DNA of 64,000 nt from Psychroserpens jangbogonensis (GTDB taxonomy: Bacteria > Bacteroidota > Bacteroidia > Flavobacteriales > Flavobacteriaceae): contig NZ_JSWG01000012.1 of the NCBI RefSeq assembly GCF_000797465.1, positions 62,001-126,000 of the forward strand. Direction: 5' to 3'. The notes below the pieces were generated by a model. That model ran no database searches. It was given only the letters and a program-made list of their open reading frames with translations, and was not told the DNA's origin. How positions within the stretch are numbered: the first letter of the stretch is position 1; each line of letters starts with the position of its first letter. Shown here one piece after another: positions 8,842 through 19,404 of this stretch. Position numbers and translations under genes: made by a program.

Positions 8842-10128
8842 TTATCTGTTTGTAATATCTTTAAATGGTCTGTACGTTTCACCAGTATATAACTGACGTG
8901 GACGACCAATTGGTTCTTTACGTGTACGCATTTCTTTCCATTGAGAAATCCAACCAGGTAAACGTCCTAATGCAAACATTACTGTGAACATTTCTGTTGG
9001 AATCCCCATTCCTCTGTAAATGATTCCAGAATAGAAATCAACATTTGGATATAACTTTCTATCCACAAAATATGGATCTTCTAAGGCTTCTTTTTCTAAA
9101 CCTTTAGCGATATCAAGAATAGGATCTTGAACACCTAAATCTGATAATACATCATCAGCAGCAACTTTAATGATTTTTGCTCTTGGGTCAAAGTTTTTAT
9201 ATACTCTATGTCCGAAGCCCATTAAACGGAAAGGATCCTCTTTATCTTTTGCTTTTGACATATATTTCTTCGTGTCTCCTCCATCTTCTTTAATCGCTTC
9301 AAGCATTTCTAAAACTGCTTGATTTGCTCCACCATGTAGTGGTCCCCAAAGTGCAGAGATTCCAGCCGATAATGAAACGAATAATCCAGCATGAGACGAT
9401 CCTGTAATTCTTACAGTAGACGTAGAACAGTTTTGCTCATGATCTGCGTGAAGAATTAATAATTTATCTAAAGCATTTACTAATATTGGATTCTGAGTGT
9501 ATTCTTCATCAGGACGTTTGAACATCATATGTAAAATATTCTCAACATATCCTAAAGACGTACTTCCATAATCTAATGGCATACCATGTTTTTTACGCAT
9601 AGTCCAAGCTACAAGAATTGGAAACTTACCTAAAATTCTAACAATTGCATTGTACATTTCCTCATCAGAATCTACATTTACAGATGTTGGATTAAAAGCG
9701 GTTAATGCACTAGTTAGCGATGCTAAAACTCCCATTGGATGTGCAGATTTCGGGAATGCATCTAATATTTTCTTGATATCATCATCAACAACAGCGTGTT
9801 TTTTGATATCTGTATGAAATTGATCAAGCTCTTCTTGAGTTGGTAACTCTCCAAAGATTAACAAATATGCTACTTCTAAGAAATCGGCTTTTTCAGCTAA
9901 TTCTTCAATTGAGTATCCTCTATATCTTAAGATTCCTTTTTCACCATCTAAAAAAGTAATTGCACTCTCACAACTTCCCGTATTCTTATATCCTGGGTCA
10001 ATAGTAATCACGCCTCCTGTAGATCCTCTTAAGGCTTTTATATCTATAGCAACTTCATTTTCTGAACCTACAACTATTGGAAATTCATACTTTTCACCAT
10101 TAATTTCTAACGTAGCTTTATCTGACAT
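8842..10128 (-). CDS. gltA: Citrate synthase
   Basis: This 428-residue type II citrate synthase condenses oxaloacetate and acetyl-CoA, the first step of the TCA cycle. Active-site blocks are intact, including LHADHEQNCSTSTVR, WGPLHGGANQAVLEML, GFGHRVYKNFDPRA and the C-terminal PIGRPRQLYTG. The N-terminal beta domain (TLEINGEKYEFP) is the Gram-negative long form, often NADH-sensitive. A near-consensus -7 element (TAAATTTA, 10162-10169) lies upstream, and a strong terminator follows. It is a single-gene unit. Confidence 0.97.
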   Translation of the reverse strand: MSDKATLEINGEKYEFPIVVGSENEVAIDIKALRGSTGGVITIDPGYKNTGSCESAITFLDGEKGILRYRGYSIEELAEKADFLEVAYLLIFGELPTQEELDQFHTDIKKHAVVDDDIKKILDAFPKSAHPMGVLASLTSALTAFNPTSVNVDSDEEMYNAIVRILGKFPILVAWTMRKKHGMPLDYGSTSLGYVENILHMMFKRPDEEYTQNPILVNALDKLLILHADHEQNCSTSTVRITGSSHAGLFVSLSAGISALWGPLHGGANQAVLEMLEAIKEDGGDTKKYMSKAKDKEDPFRLMGFGHRVYKNFDPRAKIIKVAADDVLSDLGVQDPILDIAKGLEKEALEDPYFVDRKLYPNVDFYSGIIYRGMGIPTEMFTVMFALGRLPGWISQWKEMRTRKEPIGRPRQLYTGETYRPFKDITNR

Positions 10129-10315
10129 TTGTTGATGTTTTTTATATTTTTTTAAGTCTTGTAAATTTACGAAATATCTAATGATTTATAAAGTCTATTT
10201 ATAATGCTTTTAACAATTATGATATTTAGAAAATCGATTAAGGCCATATCCTTATTTTATGGCTAATTGTCATAATTTTTATCAAATACAAATTATAATT
10301 AGTAAATTAACTCCT

Positions 10316-11089
10316 ATGAATTTAAAAACCCCTCTAAGCGCTTATATCTTGTTATTGTTTGTCTTAACAACATCTGTAAATTTTGCCCAAATCATTAACG
10401 CTGAATCTCTCAGAAAACCTTCTGATTCAACAAAATGGAATGGCTCTGTAAGTTTAAATATTCATTTAATAAAAAATGTAAACTCTATTTTTGGTATAAG
10501 CAGTAGAGCACATATTCAATACAAAAGCGGCAAATCTATTTTACTGTTTCTTAATGATTTTAGTTTTCAAAAAATTGAAGGCAACTCTTTTATTAATAGA
10601 GGGACTCAACATTTAAGGTATAATTACAAACTCACAGAAAGGGTTAAATTAGAAGTCTTTGTACAAGGTCAATATGATGCGGTTTCACTTATCGCTTTTA
10701 GAGGTTTAGCAGGTATAGGCCCAAGATTTAAGTTAAGCAAAAATGATGATTATCGTTTTTATTTAGGCTCTTTGATAATGTATGAATATGAGAAATCGAC
10801 AAATGTAATAGCCGACAGAATCCAAAGAGATTATAGAGGAACCACCTATTTTTCATTTAGTTTATATCCTAATGATCAGGTTTCTGTTATAAGCACAACC
10901 TATTATCAACCGTTATTGGAATCGTTTAATGATTACAGAATTGCTAATGAAACTTCCGTATCATTTAAAATCTTTGACGACCTCTATTTTTCTACAACTT
11001 TTAATTACAATTTTGATGCTTTTCCAGTAACCAATGACATTCCAAAGACTCAATATCGATTAATGAATGGATTGTTGTATAGTTTTTAA
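10316..11089 (+). CDS. DUF481-like outer-membrane beta-barrel protein
   Basis: This 257-residue protein has a signal peptide (about 1-25, ending NFAQ) and then alternating amphipathic strands, ending with an aromatic C-terminal residue (LLYSF) as in outer-membrane barrels. The pattern fits DUF481/YdiY proteins, whose role is unclear. I prefer the ATG at 10316 over an in-frame ATG at 10259, because the former directly precedes the signal peptide. It is flanked by gltA (divergent) and eno (convergent), so it stands alone. Confidence 0.65.
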   Translation: MNLKTPLSAYILLLFVLTTSVNFAQIINAESLRKPSDSTKWNGSVSLNIHLIKNVNSIFGISSRAHIQYKSGKSILLFLNDFSFQKIEGNSFINRGTQHLRYNYKLTERVKLEVFVQGQYDAVSLIAFRGLAGIGPRFKLSKNDDYRFYLGSLIMYEYEKSTNVIADRIQRDYRGTTYFSFSLYPNDQVSVISTTYYQPLLESFNDYRIANETSVSFKIFDDLYFSTTFNYNFDAFPVTNDIPKTQYRLMNGLLYSF

Positions 11090-11134
11090 GCACCTTTAGA
11101 TTTGATTTACTAAAAATGATATTTTACGTTTTCT

Positions 11135-11175
11135 TTAAAAAACAAAAAACCTACACGAATCAACGTATAGGTTTT
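11135..11175 (-). terminator. Intrinsic terminator after eno
   Basis: Arms 11164-11175 and 11146-11157 pair over 12 bp with one G-U pair and a 6-nt loop. On the minus strand they are followed by T6-G-T6-like sequence. Being convergent, it may also stop the DUF481-like gene. Confidence 0.8.
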
Positions 11176-11197
11176 GAGCTTATCTATTTAAAAAGTT

Positions 11198-12508
<1,311 letters not shown>

Positions 12509-12522
12509 TTAAAAATGTATTA

Positions 12523-12530
12523 CAAATTTA
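12523..12530 (-). promoter_or_regulatory. -7 promoter element of eno
   Basis: On the minus strand TAAATTTG is an exact match to TAnnTTTG, 32 bp upstream of the enolase ATG. The flanking CGTAAATTT resembles the element in front of gltA. Confidence 0.65.
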
Positions 12531-12605
12531 CGAAATAGTTGGCCTAAAACCCATCTGACATTGCAGAATTACATTATATCTCAACTACAATGTTTTCGTA
12601 AAATT

Positions 12606-12641
12606 AAAAAAGCAACGAATCTTTACAATCGTTGCTTTTTT
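12606..12641 (-). terminator. Intrinsic terminator after carA
   Basis: Arms 12629-12641 and 12606-12618 form a perfect 13-bp stem with a GCAACGA core and a T-rich 3' side on the minus strand. Confidence 0.88.
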
Positions 12642-12645
12642 GATA

Positions 12646-13749
12646 TTAATTATTTTTTATATTCTGAATAAACTCATCAAACAAATAGGTTGAATCATTT
12701 GGTCCAGGGCTTGCTTCTGGATGATATTGTACTGAGAAGCAATTTTTGTTTTTCATTTTAATTCCAGCTACAGTATGATCATTTAAATGCACATGTGTGA
12801 TTTCAATATCAGGATTAGCTTCAGTCTCTTCTCTATTGATCGCGAAACCATGATTTTGAGATGTGATTTCCCCTTTAGTCGTAACCAAATTTTTCACAGG
12901 ATGATTTATCCCTCTATGTCCATTATGCATCTTATAAGTTGAAATCCCATTAGCTAAGGCAATTACCTGATGTCCTAAACAGATTCCGAATAATGGTAAA
13001 TCTCTTTTGATAATTTCTTTAGCAACTGCTTGAGCTTCCACTAAAGGTTGTGGATCTCCAGGTCCATTAGATAAGAAATATCCATCAGGCTTAAAAGCTT
13101 CTAAATCTTCAAACTTTGAATTGTATGGAAACACTTTAATATAAGCATCACGTTTCGCTAGATTACGCAGTATGTTCTTTTTAATCCCAATATCTAAAGC
13201 TGCTACTTTATATGTAGCATTTTCATCACCATAACAATAAGGTTCTTTAGTTGATACTTGTGAAGCCAATTCTAGACCTTCCATGCTTGGCACTTCAGCT
13301 AGTTGTTTCTTCAAGCCTTCAACATTATCAACATCTGTAGATATTACAGCATTCATTGCACCATGATCTCTAATATGACTTACTAATGCTCGCGTATCTA
13401 CATCTGAAATAGCTAAAAGATTATTGTCATTAAGAAATTCTTCTAAAGACTGATCTCCTGAAGGACGTGAATAGTGAAAACTAAAGTTTTTACAAATCAA
13501 TCCAGCAATTTTGATAGAATCAGATTCTACTTCATCCGCTTTAGTTCCGTAGTTACCAATATGTGCATTGGTCGTAACCATAAGCTGACCATAATATGAA
13601 GGATCAGTGAAAATCTCTTGGTATCCAGTAGTACCAGTATTGAAACAAACTTCACCAAAGGCAGTACCTTCTTTACCTATAGATTTTCCGTGAAAAATCG
13701 TTCCGTCTGCGAGTAAGATTAAGGCTTTTTTACGTTTTAAGTATATCAT
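12646..13749 (-). CDS. carA: Carbamoyl-phosphate synthase small (glutaminase) subunit
   Basis: This 367-residue class I glutamine amidotransferase releases ammonia from glutamine for CarB, feeding pyrimidine and arginine synthesis. The N-terminal CarA domain (LADGTIFHGKSIG, TGTTGYQEIFTDPSY) and the glutaminase triad are visible, with the nucleophile Cys in FGICLGHQ and the His in YHPEASPGP. The partner carB is not in this window. It follows rplQ after a terminator, so it is probably transcribed on its own, although read-through from the ribosomal cluster is possible. Confidence 0.96.
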   Translation of the reverse strand: MIYLKRKKALILLADGTIFHGKSIGKEGTAFGEVCFNTGTTGYQEIFTDPSYYGQLMVTTNAHIGNYGTKADEVESDSIKIAGLICKNFSFHYSRPSGDQSLEEFLNDNNLLAISDVDTRALVSHIRDHGAMNAVISTDVDNVEGLKKQLAEVPSMEGLELASQVSTKEPYCYGDENATYKVAALDIGIKKNILRNLAKRDAYIKVFPYNSKFEDLEAFKPDGYFLSNGPGDPQPLVEAQAVAKEIIKRDLPLFGICLGHQVIALANGISTYKMHNGHRGINHPVKNLVTTKGEITSQNHGFAINREETEANPDIEITHVHLNDHTVAGIKMKNKNCFSVQYHPEASPGPNDSTYLFDEFIQNIKNN

Positions 13750-13778
13750 TTTTATAGAAAAGTTTTACAAAATTGCAT

Positions 13779-13812
13779 AAAAAAAAGGATAATCTAAAAT
13801 AGATTATCCTTT
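13779..13812 (-). terminator. Intrinsic terminator at the end of the ribosomal cluster (after rplQ)
   Basis: A perfect 13-bp stem (arms 13800-13812 and 13784-13796, 3-nt loop) is followed on the minus strand by eight T residues. It closes the rpsD-rpoA-rplQ unit. Confidence 0.9.
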
Positions 13813-13835
13813 ATATATTAAATGCTTATTAACAT

Positions 13836-14306
13836 TTATTCTTCTTCGTTAGTTGCTACTGGTGGTACTGGAGCCGCTTCAGCATTTGAAGCTCCTCTTC
13901 TACTTCTTCTAGTAGTTTTCTTTTCTTTCTTACCAGCGTTGTAGATCTCATTATAATCTACTAACTCGATCATTGCCATATCAGCGTTATCACCAAGTCT
14001 ATTACCTAATTTGATAATTCTTGTATAACCACCTGGACGATCACCAATTTTAGGAGCAACGTCTCTGAATAATTCAGCGACAACATCCTTTTGTCTTAGT
14101 TTAGCCATAACAATACGTCTGTTGTGAGTCGTATCCGTTTTTGACTTAGTAATCATTGGCTCAACAAATTGTTTTAAAGCTTTTGCTTTAGCAACAGTTG
14201 TGTTGATACGTTTGTGTTCGATTAACGAACACGCCATGTTAGCTAACATTGCTTTTCTATGAGCAGTCTGTCTTCCTAAATGGTTAAATTTCTTTCCGTG
14301 TCTCAT
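13836..14306 (-). CDS. rplQ: 50S ribosomal protein bL17
   Basis: This 156-residue protein has a standard N-terminal bL17 core ([20 protein letters not shown]) and the central [19 protein letters not shown] block. About 35 extra residues at the C-terminus, basic then Ala/Pro-rich and ending in Glu, are usual in Flavobacteriaceae. It is the last gene of the alpha-operon segment. The 61-bp gap to rpoA contains a hairpin (14330-14356). Confidence 0.97.
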   Translation of the reverse strand: MRHGKKFNHLGRQTAHRKAMLANMACSLIEHKRINTTVAKAKALKQFVEPMITKSKTDTTHNRRIVMAKLRQKDVVAELFRDVAPKIGDRPGGYTRIIKLGNRLGDNADMAMIELVDYNEIYNAGKKEKKTTRRSRRGASNAEAAPVPPVATNEEE

Positions 14307-14329
14307 GACATTTTGTTTTAATCATCATC

Positions 14330-14356
14330 TTGCTACAACTCAGTATTGAGGAGCAA
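14330..14356 (-). other. Hairpin in the rpoA-rplQ spacer
   Basis: TTGCT/AGCAA and CTCA/TGAG form a two-part stem with an internal loop just before rplQ. No T-tract follows, so it is not a terminator; it could be a processing or protein-binding site. Confidence 0.4.
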
Positions 14357-14367
14357 AATATGACGTA

Positions 14368-15360
14368 TTAATCTTTATCTAATTTATATTTTGCCAAATC
14401 CATTCCGAAGTTAAGGCCTTTAACATTTACAAGCTCTTCAAGCTCAGTTAAAGATTTCTTACCAAAGTTACGGAACTTCATTAAGTCATTCTTATTGAAA
14501 GACACTAAGTCTCCTAGAGTATCTACTTCTGCAGCTTTTAAACAGTTTAATGCACGTACAGAAAGATCCATATCAACTAATTTAGTCTTCAATAGTTGTC
14601 TCATGTGAAGTGATTCTTCATCATAAGTTTCAGTTTGTGCAATTTCATCAGCTTCAAGAGTGATACGCTCATCAGAGAATAACATGAAGTGGTGAATTAA
14701 TATTTTAGCTGCTTCAGTTAAAGCATCTTTAGGTGCAATTGAACCATCAGTAACAATTTCGAAAACTAATTTTTCGAAATCGGTCTTTTGTTCAACACGC
14801 CAGTTTTCAATACTATATTTTACATTTTTAATTGGAGTATATATTGAATCAGTAAAGATTGTTCCAATTGGTGCAGAAGCTTTCTTATTTTCTTCAGCAG
14901 GAACATATCCTCTACCTTTTTCAATAGTGATTTCCATATTGATGCTTACTTTAGGATCTAAGTTACAAATCACTAAGTCTTTGTTCAATACTTGGAATCC
15001 AGAGATAAACTTTTGGAAATCTCCAGCTGTAATTTGCTCTTGACCAGAAATAGAAATAGAAACAGATTCGTTATCTACTTCGTCAATTTGACGCTTAAAG
15101 TTAACTTGCTTTAAGTTCAAAATCATTTCTGTAACATCTTCAACTACACCTGCAATTGTAGAAAATTCGTGATCTACACCTTCAACTCTAATTGAAGTAA
15201 TTGCAAATCCTTCTAATGAAGATAACAACACACGTCTAAGTGCATTACCTACTGTTAAACCGTATCCTGGTTCTAAAGGTCTGAATTCAAACTTACCTTC
15301 GAACTCAGTAGAATCAATCATGATTACTTTATCCGGCTTTTGAAAATTTAATATTGCCAT
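14368..15360 (-). CDS. rpoA: RNA polymerase subunit alpha
   Basis: This 330-residue subunit starts RNA polymerase assembly and contacts upstream promoter DNA. The N-terminal dimerisation domain ([20 protein letters not shown]) and the C-terminal domain (about 255-325, with [20 protein letters not shown] and [16 protein letters not shown]) are complete. It lies between rpsD and rplQ as in most bacterial alpha operons. Confidence 0.98.
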   Translation of the reverse strand: MAILNFQKPDKVIMIDSTEFEGKFEFRPLEPGYGLTVGNALRRVLLSSLEGFAITSIRVEGVDHEFSTIAGVVEDVTEMILNLKQVNFKRQIDEVDNESVSISISGQEQITAGDFQKFISGFQVLNKDLVICNLDPKVSINMEITIEKGRGYVPAEENKKASAPIGTIFTDSIYTPIKNVKYSIENWRVEQKTDFEKLVFEIVTDGSIAPKDALTEAAKILIHHFMLFSDERITLEADEIAQTETYDEESLHMRQLLKTKLVDMDLSVRALNCLKAAEVDTLGDLVSFNKNDLMKFRNFGKKSLTELEELVNVKGLNFGMDLAKYKLDKD

Positions 15361-15454
15361 ATTTTCTTCGTTTTAATTGTTATTTAGTTGCGCGATTTAT
15401 AAGTTTGAAGAACACTAATAAATCCTTTGGCTAAATAGCAATATGATTATTTAA

Positions 15455-16060
15455 TTATTTAGAGTATAATTCAACGATGAATTGCTCATTGATGTTTTCT
15501 GGAATTTGGATTCTTTCTGGAACAGAAACGTAAGTTCCATGTTTCGTATCGTTATTCCATGTGATCCACTCAAATACAGTACTAGAATTAGCTAATGAAT
15601 TTTCAATAGATTCTAAAGATTTAGATTTTTCTCTAACTGCAACAACATCTCCTGCTTTTAATTGGTAAGAAGGAATGTTTACGATTCCACCATTTACAGT
15701 AATGTGTCTGTGAGACACTAATTGTCTTGCACCACTACGAGAAGGAGATAAACCCATTCTATAAGCAACGTTATCTAAACGAGACTCACATAATTGTAAT
15801 AATACTTCACCAGTAATACCTTGTGCAGCAGTTGCTTTTTTGAACATGTTTCTGAATTGCTTTTCTAATATACCATAAGTATATTTTGCTTTTTGCTTCT
15901 CCATTAATTGGATTGCATATTCAGATTTTTTTCCACGTCTTCTGTTGTTTCCGTGTTGTCCTGGAGGATAGTTTCTTTTTTCGAAAGCTTTATCATCTCC
16001 AAAAATAGCTTCACCGAACTTTCGGGCTATTTTAGTTTTAGGACCAGTATATCTTGCCAT
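15455..16060 (-). CDS. rpsD: 30S ribosomal protein uS4
   Basis: This 201-residue primary 16S rRNA-binding protein has the N-terminal [20 protein letters not shown] and the S4 RNA-binding domain ([23 protein letters not shown]). It lacks the zinc-finger cysteines at the N-terminus. Unlike its neighbours it is preceded by 212 bp with two terminator-like hairpins, an exact -7 box and a folded leader, so it seems to head a separately controlled rpsD-rpoA-rplQ unit. S4 is an autorepressor in several bacteria. Confidence 0.97.
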   Translation of the reverse strand: MARYTGPKTKIARKFGEAIFGDDKAFEKRNYPPGQHGNNRRRGKKSEYAIQLMEKQKAKYTYGILEKQFRNMFKKATAAQGITGEVLLQLCESRLDNVAYRMGLSPSRSGARQLVSHRHITVNGGIVNIPSYQLKAGDVVAVREKSKSLESIENSLANSSTVFEWITWNNDTKHGTYVSVPERIQIPENINEQFIVELYSK

Positions 16061-16075
16061 TTTAAAATTTGTTAT

Positions 16076-16131
16076 GAGAGTGTTTATGAATTAAGGTCTT
16101 AATCTTATCCTTCGATAAACGTTGATCTCTC
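16076..16131 (-). promoter_or_regulatory. Structured 5' leader of rpsD (candidate S4 autoregulatory RNA)
   Basis: Complementary segments nest within 56 nt. The outer stem is GAGAG/CTCTC (16127-16131 with 16076-16080) and the inner stem is GTTTAT/ATAAAC (16115-16120 with 16082-16087). Two hairpins are enclosed: TATC-GAAG-GATA (16106-16117, sharing three bases with the inner stem) and ATTAA-GACC-TTAAT (16090-16103). It lies between the rpsD -7 box and the ATG. This three-way-junction shape fits a ribosomal protein leader; binding of S4 is inferred. Confidence 0.55.
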
Positions 16132-16161
16132 GTTGATACTTGTTTATAATTTTTCAGTTTG

Positions 16162-16169
16162 CAAATTTA
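16162..16169 (-). promoter_or_regulatory. -7 promoter element of the rpsD-rpoA-rplQ unit
   Basis: On the minus strand TAAATTTG matches TAnnTTTG exactly. It is about 100 bp before rpsD and just after a terminator-like hairpin. Confidence 0.6.
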
Positions 16170-16171
16170 TG

Positions 16172-16216
16172 CAAAATAAACTAATATCATACATAAATGC
16201 AATAATATTAGTTTAT
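16172..16216 (-). terminator. Long inverted repeat, second terminator candidate after rpsK
   Basis: A perfect 12-bp inverted repeat (arms 16205-16216 and 16176-16187, 17-nt loop) is followed on the minus strand by TTTTG. The stem is AT-rich and the T-run short, so it may be weak. Confidence 0.5.
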
Positions 16217-16250
16217 CTTAAAATTTATGAGATTACATAATAAAATTATG

Positions 16251-16274
16251 CAAAATCTGAAACGTGTTCAGATT
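16251..16274 (-). terminator. Hairpin at the rpsK stop codon, terminator candidate
   Basis: AATCTGAA/TTCAGATT (arms 16267-16274 and 16254-16261, 5-nt loop) begins inside the rpsK stop codon and ends in TTTTG on the minus strand. Confidence 0.55.
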
Positions 16275-16656
16275 AAACTCTTCTACGTTTAGGAGGACGA
16301 CATCCATTATGTGGTAATGGAGTAACATCAACAATTTCTGTCACTTCGATACCTGCATTATGAATAGATCTGATAGCAGATTCTCTTCCGTTACCTGGAC
16401 CTTTAACGTATACTTTTACTTTTTTAAGACCAGCTTCCTTAGCAACTCCAGCTGCATCTTCTGCGGCTAATTGAGCAGCGTAAGGTGTGTTCTTTTTAGA
16501 ACCTCTGAATCCCATTTTTCCTGCTGATGACCATGAAATAACGTCACCTTTCTTGTTCGTTAAAGAGATAATGATATTGTTGAATGAAGCAGCAACGTGC
16601 GCTTCACCTACAGCATCTACTATTACTTTACGTTTTTTAGTACTTGACTTTGCCAT
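16273..16656 (-). CDS. rpsK: 30S ribosomal protein uS11
   Basis: This 127-residue small-subunit platform protein has the conserved [18 protein letters not shown] start and the C-terminal [18 protein letters not shown]. It follows rpsM by 8 bp. The Asn-Gly in the C-terminal motif is the site where many bacteria form isoaspartate. Two hairpins after its stop suggest that part of the transcription ends here. Confidence 0.98.
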   Translation of the reverse strand: MAKSSTKKRKVIVDAVGEAHVAASFNNIIISLTNKKGDVISWSSAGKMGFRGSKKNTPYAAQLAAEDAAGVAKEAGLKKVKVYVKGPGNGRESAIRSIHNAGIEVTEIVDVTPLPHNGCRPPKRRRV

Positions 16657-16664
16657 ACTATTTA

Positions 16665-17039
16665 TTATTTAGTTGCTTTTTTCTTGTTAGCAACTGTTTT
16701 TCTTCTACCTTTTCTTGTTCTAGAGTTGTTTTTAGTACGTTGACCTCTTAAAGGTAAACCAGCTCTATGACGAATACCTCTGTAACAACCAATATCCATC
16801 AAACGCTTGATGTTTATCTGTGTTTCAGAACGTAACTCACCTTCAATAGTAAAAGTTCCTACTGCTTCACGAATATTACCTATTTGCTCGTCAGTCCAAT
16901 CTTGTACTTTGATGCTTTCGTCAACTTTAGCTGTTGCTAAAATTTCTTTTGATCTACTTCTACCTACTCCGTAGATATAAGTTAAAGAGATTACTCCTCT
17001 TTTGTTTTTTGGTATGTCTACTCCTGCAATTCTTGCCAT
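16665..17039 (-). CDS. rpsM: 30S ribosomal protein uS13
   Basis: This 124-residue head protein of the small subunit has [20 protein letters not shown] at the start, [20 protein letters not shown] in the body and a basic tail. It contacts the P-site tRNA and the 50S bridge. It lies 2 bp after the rpmJ stop and 8 bp before rpsK, in usual alpha-operon order. Confidence 0.98.
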   Translation of the reverse strand: MARIAGVDIPKNKRGVISLTYIYGVGRSRSKEILATAKVDESIKVQDWTDEQIGNIREAVGTFTIEGELRSETQINIKRLMDIGCYRGIRHRAGLPLRGQRTKNNSRTRKGRRKTVANKKKATK

Positions 17040-17041
17040 AA

Positions 17042-17158
17042 TTACCCTTGTCTTTGTTTGAATCTAGGATTCTTTTTGTTAATGACGTAAAGTCTACCTT
17101 TTCTGCGCACTAATTTACAGTCTACGCTTCTTTTCTTTACTGATGCTCTTACTTTCAT
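17042..17158 (-). CDS. rpmJ: 50S ribosomal protein bL36 (zinc-free type)
   Basis: A 38-codon frame between infA and rpsM encodes [20 protein letters not shown] followed by [18 protein letters not shown]. It is bL36 by position, size and the C-terminal NPRFKQRQG. Zinc-binding bL36 uses Cys11, Cys14, Cys27 and His32; only the cysteine at 14 is kept, so this is the C-minus form that works without zinc. The spacing to both neighbours is 2-4 bp. Confidence 0.95.
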   Translation of the reverse strand: MKVRASVKKRSVDCKLVRRKGRLYVINKKNPRFKQRQG

Positions 17159-17162
17159 CGAA

Positions 17163-17378
17163 TTAGTATCTATAAGTTATACGAGCCTTAGTTAAATCGT
17201 AAGGACTCATTTCTAATTTTACTTTATCACCTGGTAATAATTTAATATAATGCATACGCATCTTACCAGAGATATGTGCAGTCACAATGTGACCATTTTC
17301 AAGTTCAACACGAAACATTGCATTTGACAATGCTTCAATGATTGATCCGTCTTGTTCTATTGCTGCTTGTTTTGCCAT
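17163..17378 (-). CDS. infA: Translation initiation factor IF-1
   Basis: This 71-residue single OB-fold protein ([40 protein letters not shown]) blocks the A site during initiation. The sequence matches standard IF-1 throughout. It follows secY by 7 bp; the adk and map genes found here in many bacteria are absent. Confidence 0.97.
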   Translation of the reverse strand: MAKQAAIEQDGSIIEALSNAMFRVELENGHIVTAHISGKMRMHYIKLLPGDKVKLEMSPYDLTKARITYRY

Positions 17379-17385
17379 AGTTAAA

Positions 17386-18735
17386 TTAAGCTACTGCTTT
17401 TCTGTTTTTACCAGTTTTCATCAAGCCGTCATAATGTTTATTCAACAAATATGAATTGACTTGTTGCATTGTATCTATTGCAACTCCAACCATAATTAAT
17501 AGTGATGTACCACCAAAGAATAAAGCCCATCCAGCTTGAACATCCATAAGCTTTACAATAATTGCCGGGAACACAGCTATCAATGCTAAGAATATAGAAC
17601 CTGGTAAGGTAATTTGAGACATAATTTTGTCTAAATATTCTGAAGTTTCTGTTCCTGGTCTAATACCTGGAATAAAACCACCACTTCGTTTTAAATCATC
17701 CGCCATTTTGTTCGTTGGAACAGTAATAGCAGTATAGAAATAGGTAAATATGATAATCAATAATGCAAATACAACATTGTACCATAATCCGAAAATATCA
17801 GAGAATTGTGCAATCATCCATTGACCAGCATCACTATCATCAATTGATTTACCGATTAAACTTGGTACAAACATAATTGCTTGAGCAAAGATAATTGGCA
17901 TTACACCTGATGCGTTTAACTTTAATGGTAAAAACTGTCTAGATCCAAATACGTTTTTCTCGTATCCACCAGAAGCAGTTCTTCTTGCATATTGTACTGC
18001 AATCTTACGAACAGCCATAACTAACATTACGGATGCCATAATAATTACAAACCATATTACTAATTCGATTAAGATCATCATTAATCCTCCATTACCACCA
18101 CCACTTAAACGTGACGCAGCATTTTGAATAAATGAAGAAGGTAAAGTTGCTATAATTCCAACCATAATTAATAATGAAATACCATTACCAATACCTTTAT
18201 CTGTAATCTTCTCACCTAGCCACATTGCGAATATACATCCAGTAACTAAAATGATTACTGAAGATATATAAAATGTAGGTCCTGTACCTAATAAGAATGC
18301 TGATTGAGGAATACCAAATGCTGTTGGTAAACTAGCCAAATATCCTGGTGCTTGAAATAAACAGATTACGATGGTTAACCAACGTGTAATCTGAGTAATT
18401 TTCTTTTGACCACTCGCGCCTTCTTTTTGTAGTTTCTGAAGATAAGGAATTGCTATTCCCATCAACTGTACTACAATAGAAGCCGAAATGTATGGCATAA
18501 TACCTAATGCGAAAACAGAAGCGTTAGCAAAAGCACCACCAGTAAACATGTTTAATAAACCAAGAATACCTTCTCCTGCTCCAGCTTGTAAATTGCTTAG
18601 TTGACTTGCATCAATACCTGGTAAAACAACCTGAGCACCAAAACGGTACACTAAAAGTAAACCAAGCGTTAGAATGATTCTGTCTTTTAGTTCGGTTATT
18701 TTCCAAACATTCTTTAATGTTTCTATTAATTTCAT
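17386..18735 (-). CDS. secY: Protein translocase subunit SecY
   Basis: This 449-residue channel subunit of the Sec translocon has ten membrane segments. Conserved blocks include the plug region near residues 55-70, [14 protein letters not shown] in segment 4, and [20 protein letters not shown] in the cytosolic loop that meets the ribosome or SecA. It follows rplO by 13 bp in standard spc-operon order. It exports signal-peptide proteins, including the T9SS clients seen in this window. Confidence 0.97.
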   Translation of the reverse strand: MKLIETLKNVWKITELKDRIILTLGLLLVYRFGAQVVLPGIDASQLSNLQAGAGEGILGLLNMFTGGAFANASVFALGIMPYISASIVVQLMGIAIPYLQKLQKEGASGQKKITQITRWLTIVICLFQAPGYLASLPTAFGIPQSAFLLGTGPTFYISSVIILVTGCIFAMWLGEKITDKGIGNGISLLIMVGIIATLPSSFIQNAASRLSGGGNGGLMMILIELVIWFVIIMASVMLVMAVRKIAVQYARRTASGGYEKNVFGSRQFLPLKLNASGVMPIIFAQAIMFVPSLIGKSIDDSDAGQWMIAQFSDIFGLWYNVVFALLIIIFTYFYTAITVPTNKMADDLKRSGGFIPGIRPGTETSEYLDKIMSQITLPGSIFLALIAVFPAIIVKLMDVQAGWALFFGGTSLLIMVGVAIDTMQQVNSYLLNKHYDGLMKTGKNRKAVA

Positions 18736-18748
18736 ACTCTAAGTTGTC

Positions 18749-19201
18749 TTATAAAGTTACTGCTTCTCCACCTGCAGCTTCAATTGCAGCTTTTGCTGAA
18801 GCAGTAAATTTATGAGCAGTTACTGTTAATTTTGATTTTAATTCACCACGACCAAGAATTTTTACTAATTCGTTCTTTCCCGCCAAACCTAGATTAACTA
18901 GAGTTTGAAAATCAACTGCATCCTTTATTTTCTTATTGTCTACTAACTCTTGTAACTTATCTAAGTTCACACCTTGATATTCTACACGGTTAACATTTGT
19001 AAATCCAAATTTTGGTACACGTCTTTGAAGAGGCATTTGTCCACCTTCAAAACCTAATTTTTTAGAATAACCAGAACGAGATTTAGCTCCTTTGTGACCA
19101 CGAGTTGCAGTACCACCTTTTCCAGAACCTTGTCCTCGACCTATTCTTTTACCTTGATTCTTTACAGAACCTTCTGCTGGTTTTAAATTACTTAAGTCCA
19201 T
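18749..19201 (-). CDS. rplO: 50S ribosomal protein uL15
   Basis: This 150-residue large-subunit protein has the Gly-rich N-terminal segment GKRIGRGQGSGKGGTATRGH, which threads into the 23S rRNA, and the globular C-terminal domain. It follows rpmD by 9 bp and precedes secY. Confidence 0.97.
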   Translation of the reverse strand: MDLSNLKPAEGSVKNQGKRIGRGQGSGKGGTATRGHKGAKSRSGYSKKLGFEGGQMPLQRRVPKFGFTNVNRVEYQGVNLDKLQELVDNKKIKDAVDFQTLVNLGLAGKNELVKILGRGELKSKLTVTAHKFTASAKAAIEAAGGEAVTL

Positions 19202-19210
19202 TCTATATTA

Positions 19211-19393
19211 TTATTTTGTTTCTTCAAAAGAAACTAAATGTGAAACTTTATTTACCATACCAAGAATACTTGGTGAAGCATCATGCTCAATTGTTTGACC
19301 AATTCTTTTTAGTCCAAGAGCTTCTAATATTCTTTTTTGGTTCTGAGTACGATTGATTGCACTTTTTACCTTTGTTACTTTAATCTTTCCCAT
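19211..19393 (-). CDS. rpmD: 50S ribosomal protein uL30
   Basis: This 60-residue protein has the short bacterial uL30 form (KVTKVKSAINRTQNQKRILE; VNKVSHLV). It has the expected size and lies between rpsE and rplO with gaps of about 10 bp. Confidence 0.96.
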   Translation of the reverse strand: MGKIKVTKVKSAINRTQNQKRILEALGLKRIGQTIEHDASPSILGMVNKVSHLVSFEETK

Positions 19394-19404
19394 CGTCCTA
19401 TTGG

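Noticed and set aside
10259-10315. Longer start for the DUF481-like gene
   Set aside because: It would place 19 polar residues before a good signal peptide.
16061-16272. Small gene between rpsK and rpsD
   Set aside because: No frame has coding character; the region is explained by hairpins, a promoter and a leader.
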